This document shows, one piece after another, positions 5,223 to 6,808 of a DNA stretch of 6,808 nt (position 1 is the first letter of the stretch; the number at the start of each line of letters is the position of its first letter). The stretch comes from Bacillota bacterium (GTDB lineage Bacteria > Bacillota > Clostridia > Oscillospirales > Acutalibacteraceae): assembly GCA_023460155.1 (NCBI GenBank), contig JAEWRF010000185.1, positions 1 through 6,808 of the forward strand, written 5' to 3'. A program made the translations under genes and the position numbers. The notes under the pieces are model-generated. The model was not told the DNA's origin. It did not search any database and saw only the letters and a program-made list of their open reading frames with translations.

Positions 5223-6737
5223 ATGTCAGATTTTCTGGAATTTAAAAATATCAGCATGGAATTTCCCGGAGTAAAAGCACTGGATGATATAAGCTTAGGA
5301 GTCAACAAGGGCGAAGTCATTGCATTCCTGGGCGAGAACGGTGCGGGGAAATCCACTTTGCTGAAAATTTTGAACGGCGATTATCAGCATACATCCGGCA
5401 ATATTTTAATTGACGGACAGGAAGTACATTTTCATACTCCCAACGAGGCGATCAAAGCGGGGATCAGCGTCATTTATCAGGAGCGGCAGCTGGCTCCCTA
5501 TCTGTCGGTTGCGGAAAATATCTTTATGGGAAATCTGCCGATCAGCAAAGGCTTTATCAATTACCGCGAGCTAAATCAAAAGGCACAGGCGATCATCGAC
5601 GAATTCGGCCTGTCAATCAAGCCGGAAACGCAGGTCCGCAATATATCTGTGGCGTATCAGCAGATGGTCGAAATCATGAAGGCTTATAACCGCAAAGCGG
5701 ATATCGTGTGCTTCGATGAGCCGACTGCTCCGCTGACGGACGCCGAGATTAATATTCTGTTCAATATTATCCGGCGGCTGAAAGAGCAGGGCAAGGCGAT
5801 CATCTATGTATCCCACCGAATGAACGAAATTTTCCGGATCACGGACCGTGTCGTTGTCATGAAGGACGGCCGGCTGATGAAGGTCCTCAATACGGCGGAA
5901 ACAAACGAAAACGAATTGATTCAGCTGATGGTGGGCCGTGCGCTGGGGGATGTATTCAATACTCTTGAACGCAACAAGAACTTTGGAGAAGTTGTTCTTT
6001 CCTTACAGGATGTCAGCACGGAAAAGGTGCACCACATAAATCTGGATATCCATGCGGGCGAAATCGTCGGCATGTCCGGATTGGTAGGGGCGGGCCGCAG
6101 TGAACTGGCGGAGGCCATTTTTGGAGTGGACCGTCTGGTGGGCGGAAAAATGCTGCTGGATGGTAAGCCATATCGGCCTAAAAATACGCGGCAGGCAATG
6201 AATGCCGGCGTAGCGCTTTGCCCCGAAGACCGCAAAACCCAGGGGCTTTCGCTGATTCGTTCCGTGCGGGAAAATACCAGCCTGGGAATCCTGCAGGAAC
6301 TGAGCCAGAAGGTCGGCTTTGTGGATCTCCGGCAGGAACACCAGTTTGTAACCAAGGCGATCGATGAATTCAATATCAAAACCCCCGGCATGGAACAAAA
6401 GGTGATCAATCTTTCCGGCGGAAATCAACAGAAAATTGTTCTGGCGCGCTGGATGGCGACGAATCCGAAACTGATTATTTTTGACGAGCCGACCAAAGGG
6501 ATCGATGTGGGCGCGAAAGCGGAAATTTACATGCAGATTTGCGCTGCCGCCCGGCAGGGGGTTGCGGTCATCATGATTTCCTCCGAACTGACAGAGGTTA
6601 TCGGGCTCTCAGACCGCATCGCTGTTCTGAAAGACGGAGAAATCAAAAAAATACTTCCCAGAAGCGAGGCAACGGAAGAGAGAATTTTGAGTTACGCTAT
6701 GCTGGATGAAGACAAGAAAAAAACGGAGGCAGAATAA
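5223..6737 (+). CDS. Sugar ABC transporter ATP-binding protein, RbsA/MglA (CUT2) family
   Basis: This is a 504-residue protein, the usual length for CUT2 ATPases, starting at ATG 5223 with AGGAG (5211-5215) seven bases ahead; an in-frame ATG at 5178 lacks such a site. It powers import of a monosaccharide or related ligand, working at the inner face of the membrane with an RbsC-type permease and a binding protein. Two ABC domains are fused. Domain 1 has Walker A GENGAGKST (37-45), Q-loop Gln86, Walker B IVCFDEPT (161-168) and His198, but a degenerate signature (ISVAYQQM, 141-148). Domain 2 has a degenerate Walker A (GLVGAGRSE, 286-294), an intact signature LSGGNQQK (397-404), Walker B LIIFDEPTKG (417-426), and Glu455 where the H-loop His would be. 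Such asymmetry is usual in this family and leaves one competent composite ATP site. The sugar cannot be read from the sequence. The stop codon overlaps the next start. Confidence 0.95.
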   Translation: MSDFLEFKNISMEFPGVKALDDISLGVNKGEVIAFLGENGAGKSTLLKILNGDYQHTSGNILIDGQEVHFHTPNEAIKAGISVIYQERQLAPYLSVAENIFMGNLPISKGFINYRELNQKAQAIIDEFGLSIKPETQVRNISVAYQQMVEIMKAYNRKADIVCFDEPTAPLTDAEINILFNIIRRLKEQGKAIIYVSHRMNEIFRITDRVVVMKDGRLMKVLNTAETNENELIQLMVGRALGDVFNTLERNKNFGEVVLSLQDVSTEKVHHINLDIHAGEIVGMSGLVGAGRSELAEAIFGVDRLVGGKMLLDGKPYRPKNTRQAMNAGVALCPEDRKTQGLSLIRSVRENTSLGILQELSQKVGFVDLRQEHQFVTKAIDEFNIKTPGMEQKVINLSGGNQQKIVLARWMATNPKLIIFDEPTKGIDVGAKAEIYMQICAAARQGVAVIMISSELTEVIGLSDRIAVLKDGEIKKILPRSEATEERILSYAMLDEDKKKTEAE

Positions 6738-6808
6738 TGGAAAAAGAAGCTGAAATAAAAACAAATCCCTTTCTGCGCGTCAGCCGAAAGCTGGTTCAGG
6801 GAGACAAC
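6737..6808 (+). CDS. Start of the next gene, presumably the RbsC-type sugar permease (3' end outside window)
   Basis: Only 24 codons are visible (MEKEAEIKTNPFLRVSRKLV...). The ATG shares one base with the TAA of the ATPase gene, and GGAGG (6725-6729) lies seven bases ahead, so translation is probably coupled. The visible part is a polar, charged cytoplasmic N-terminus with no domain to recognise. The permease call rests on the standard gene order of CUT2 operons, not on the residues themselves. Confidence 0.6.
   Translation, partial: MEKEAEIKTNPFLRVSRKLVQGDN

Noticed and set aside
5921..6409. A 162-codon open frame on the minus strand
   Set aside because: It is a shadow of the second ABC domain. 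The plus-strand frame carries all the family motifs.
5223..6737. Degenerate signature and Walker A motifs as signs of an inactive ATPase
   Set aside because: The asymmetry between the two ABC domains is normal in RbsA/MglA-family proteins and leaves one intact composite site.

Overview
The window looks like a chromosomal piece of a Gram-positive anaerobe of the class Clostridia. The evidence is strong GA-rich Shine-Dalgarno sites, a short DtxR/MntR-type regulator, a protein carrying the CFITTAVC motif that I know mainly from clostridial genomes, a PF06541 (CmpB-type) membrane protein, and CCA-encoding tRNA genes. Moderate GC content would fit Oscillospirales or Ruminococcaceae-like lineages, but that placement is inference.

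Layout. (1) Bases 1-1327, plus strand: the 3' part of a DtxR-family metalloregulator gene, followed after 10 bases by a gene for a zinc-ribbon / CFI-box protein. The Shine-Dalgarno site of the second overlaps the stop codon of the first, and a strong hairpin terminator closes the pair. (2) Bases 1415-3706, minus strand: a membrane-anchored sensor with an extracytoplasmic dCache-like domain, then GGDEF and EAL domains. Both catalytic domains keep their key residues, so it could make and break cyclic-di-GMP. (3) Bases 3707-3935: a divergent intergenic region with a perfect 8+4+8 palindrome. (4) Bases 3936-4334, plus strand: a small PF06541 membrane protein with an unusual cysteine cluster. (5) Bases 4529-4838: a tRNA operon with its own promoter, tRNA-Ser(UGA), tRNA-Ser(GCU) and a 17-bp-stem terminator. 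(6) Bases 4839-5222: a gene-free stretch leading to (7) a CUT2/RbsA-type sugar ABC transporter ATPase gene and the first 24 codons of the next gene, presumably the RbsC-type permease, overlapping by one base.

The genes do not form one system. They are three or four independent transcription units: metal-responsive regulation with an uncharacterised partner, second-messenger signalling, serine tRNA supply, and carbohydrate import. No mobile element, CRISPR array or phage gene is visible. The least explained items are the CFI-box protein, the cysteine-rich PF06541 protein and the palindrome between divergent genes. I do not see a clearly new multi-gene system.
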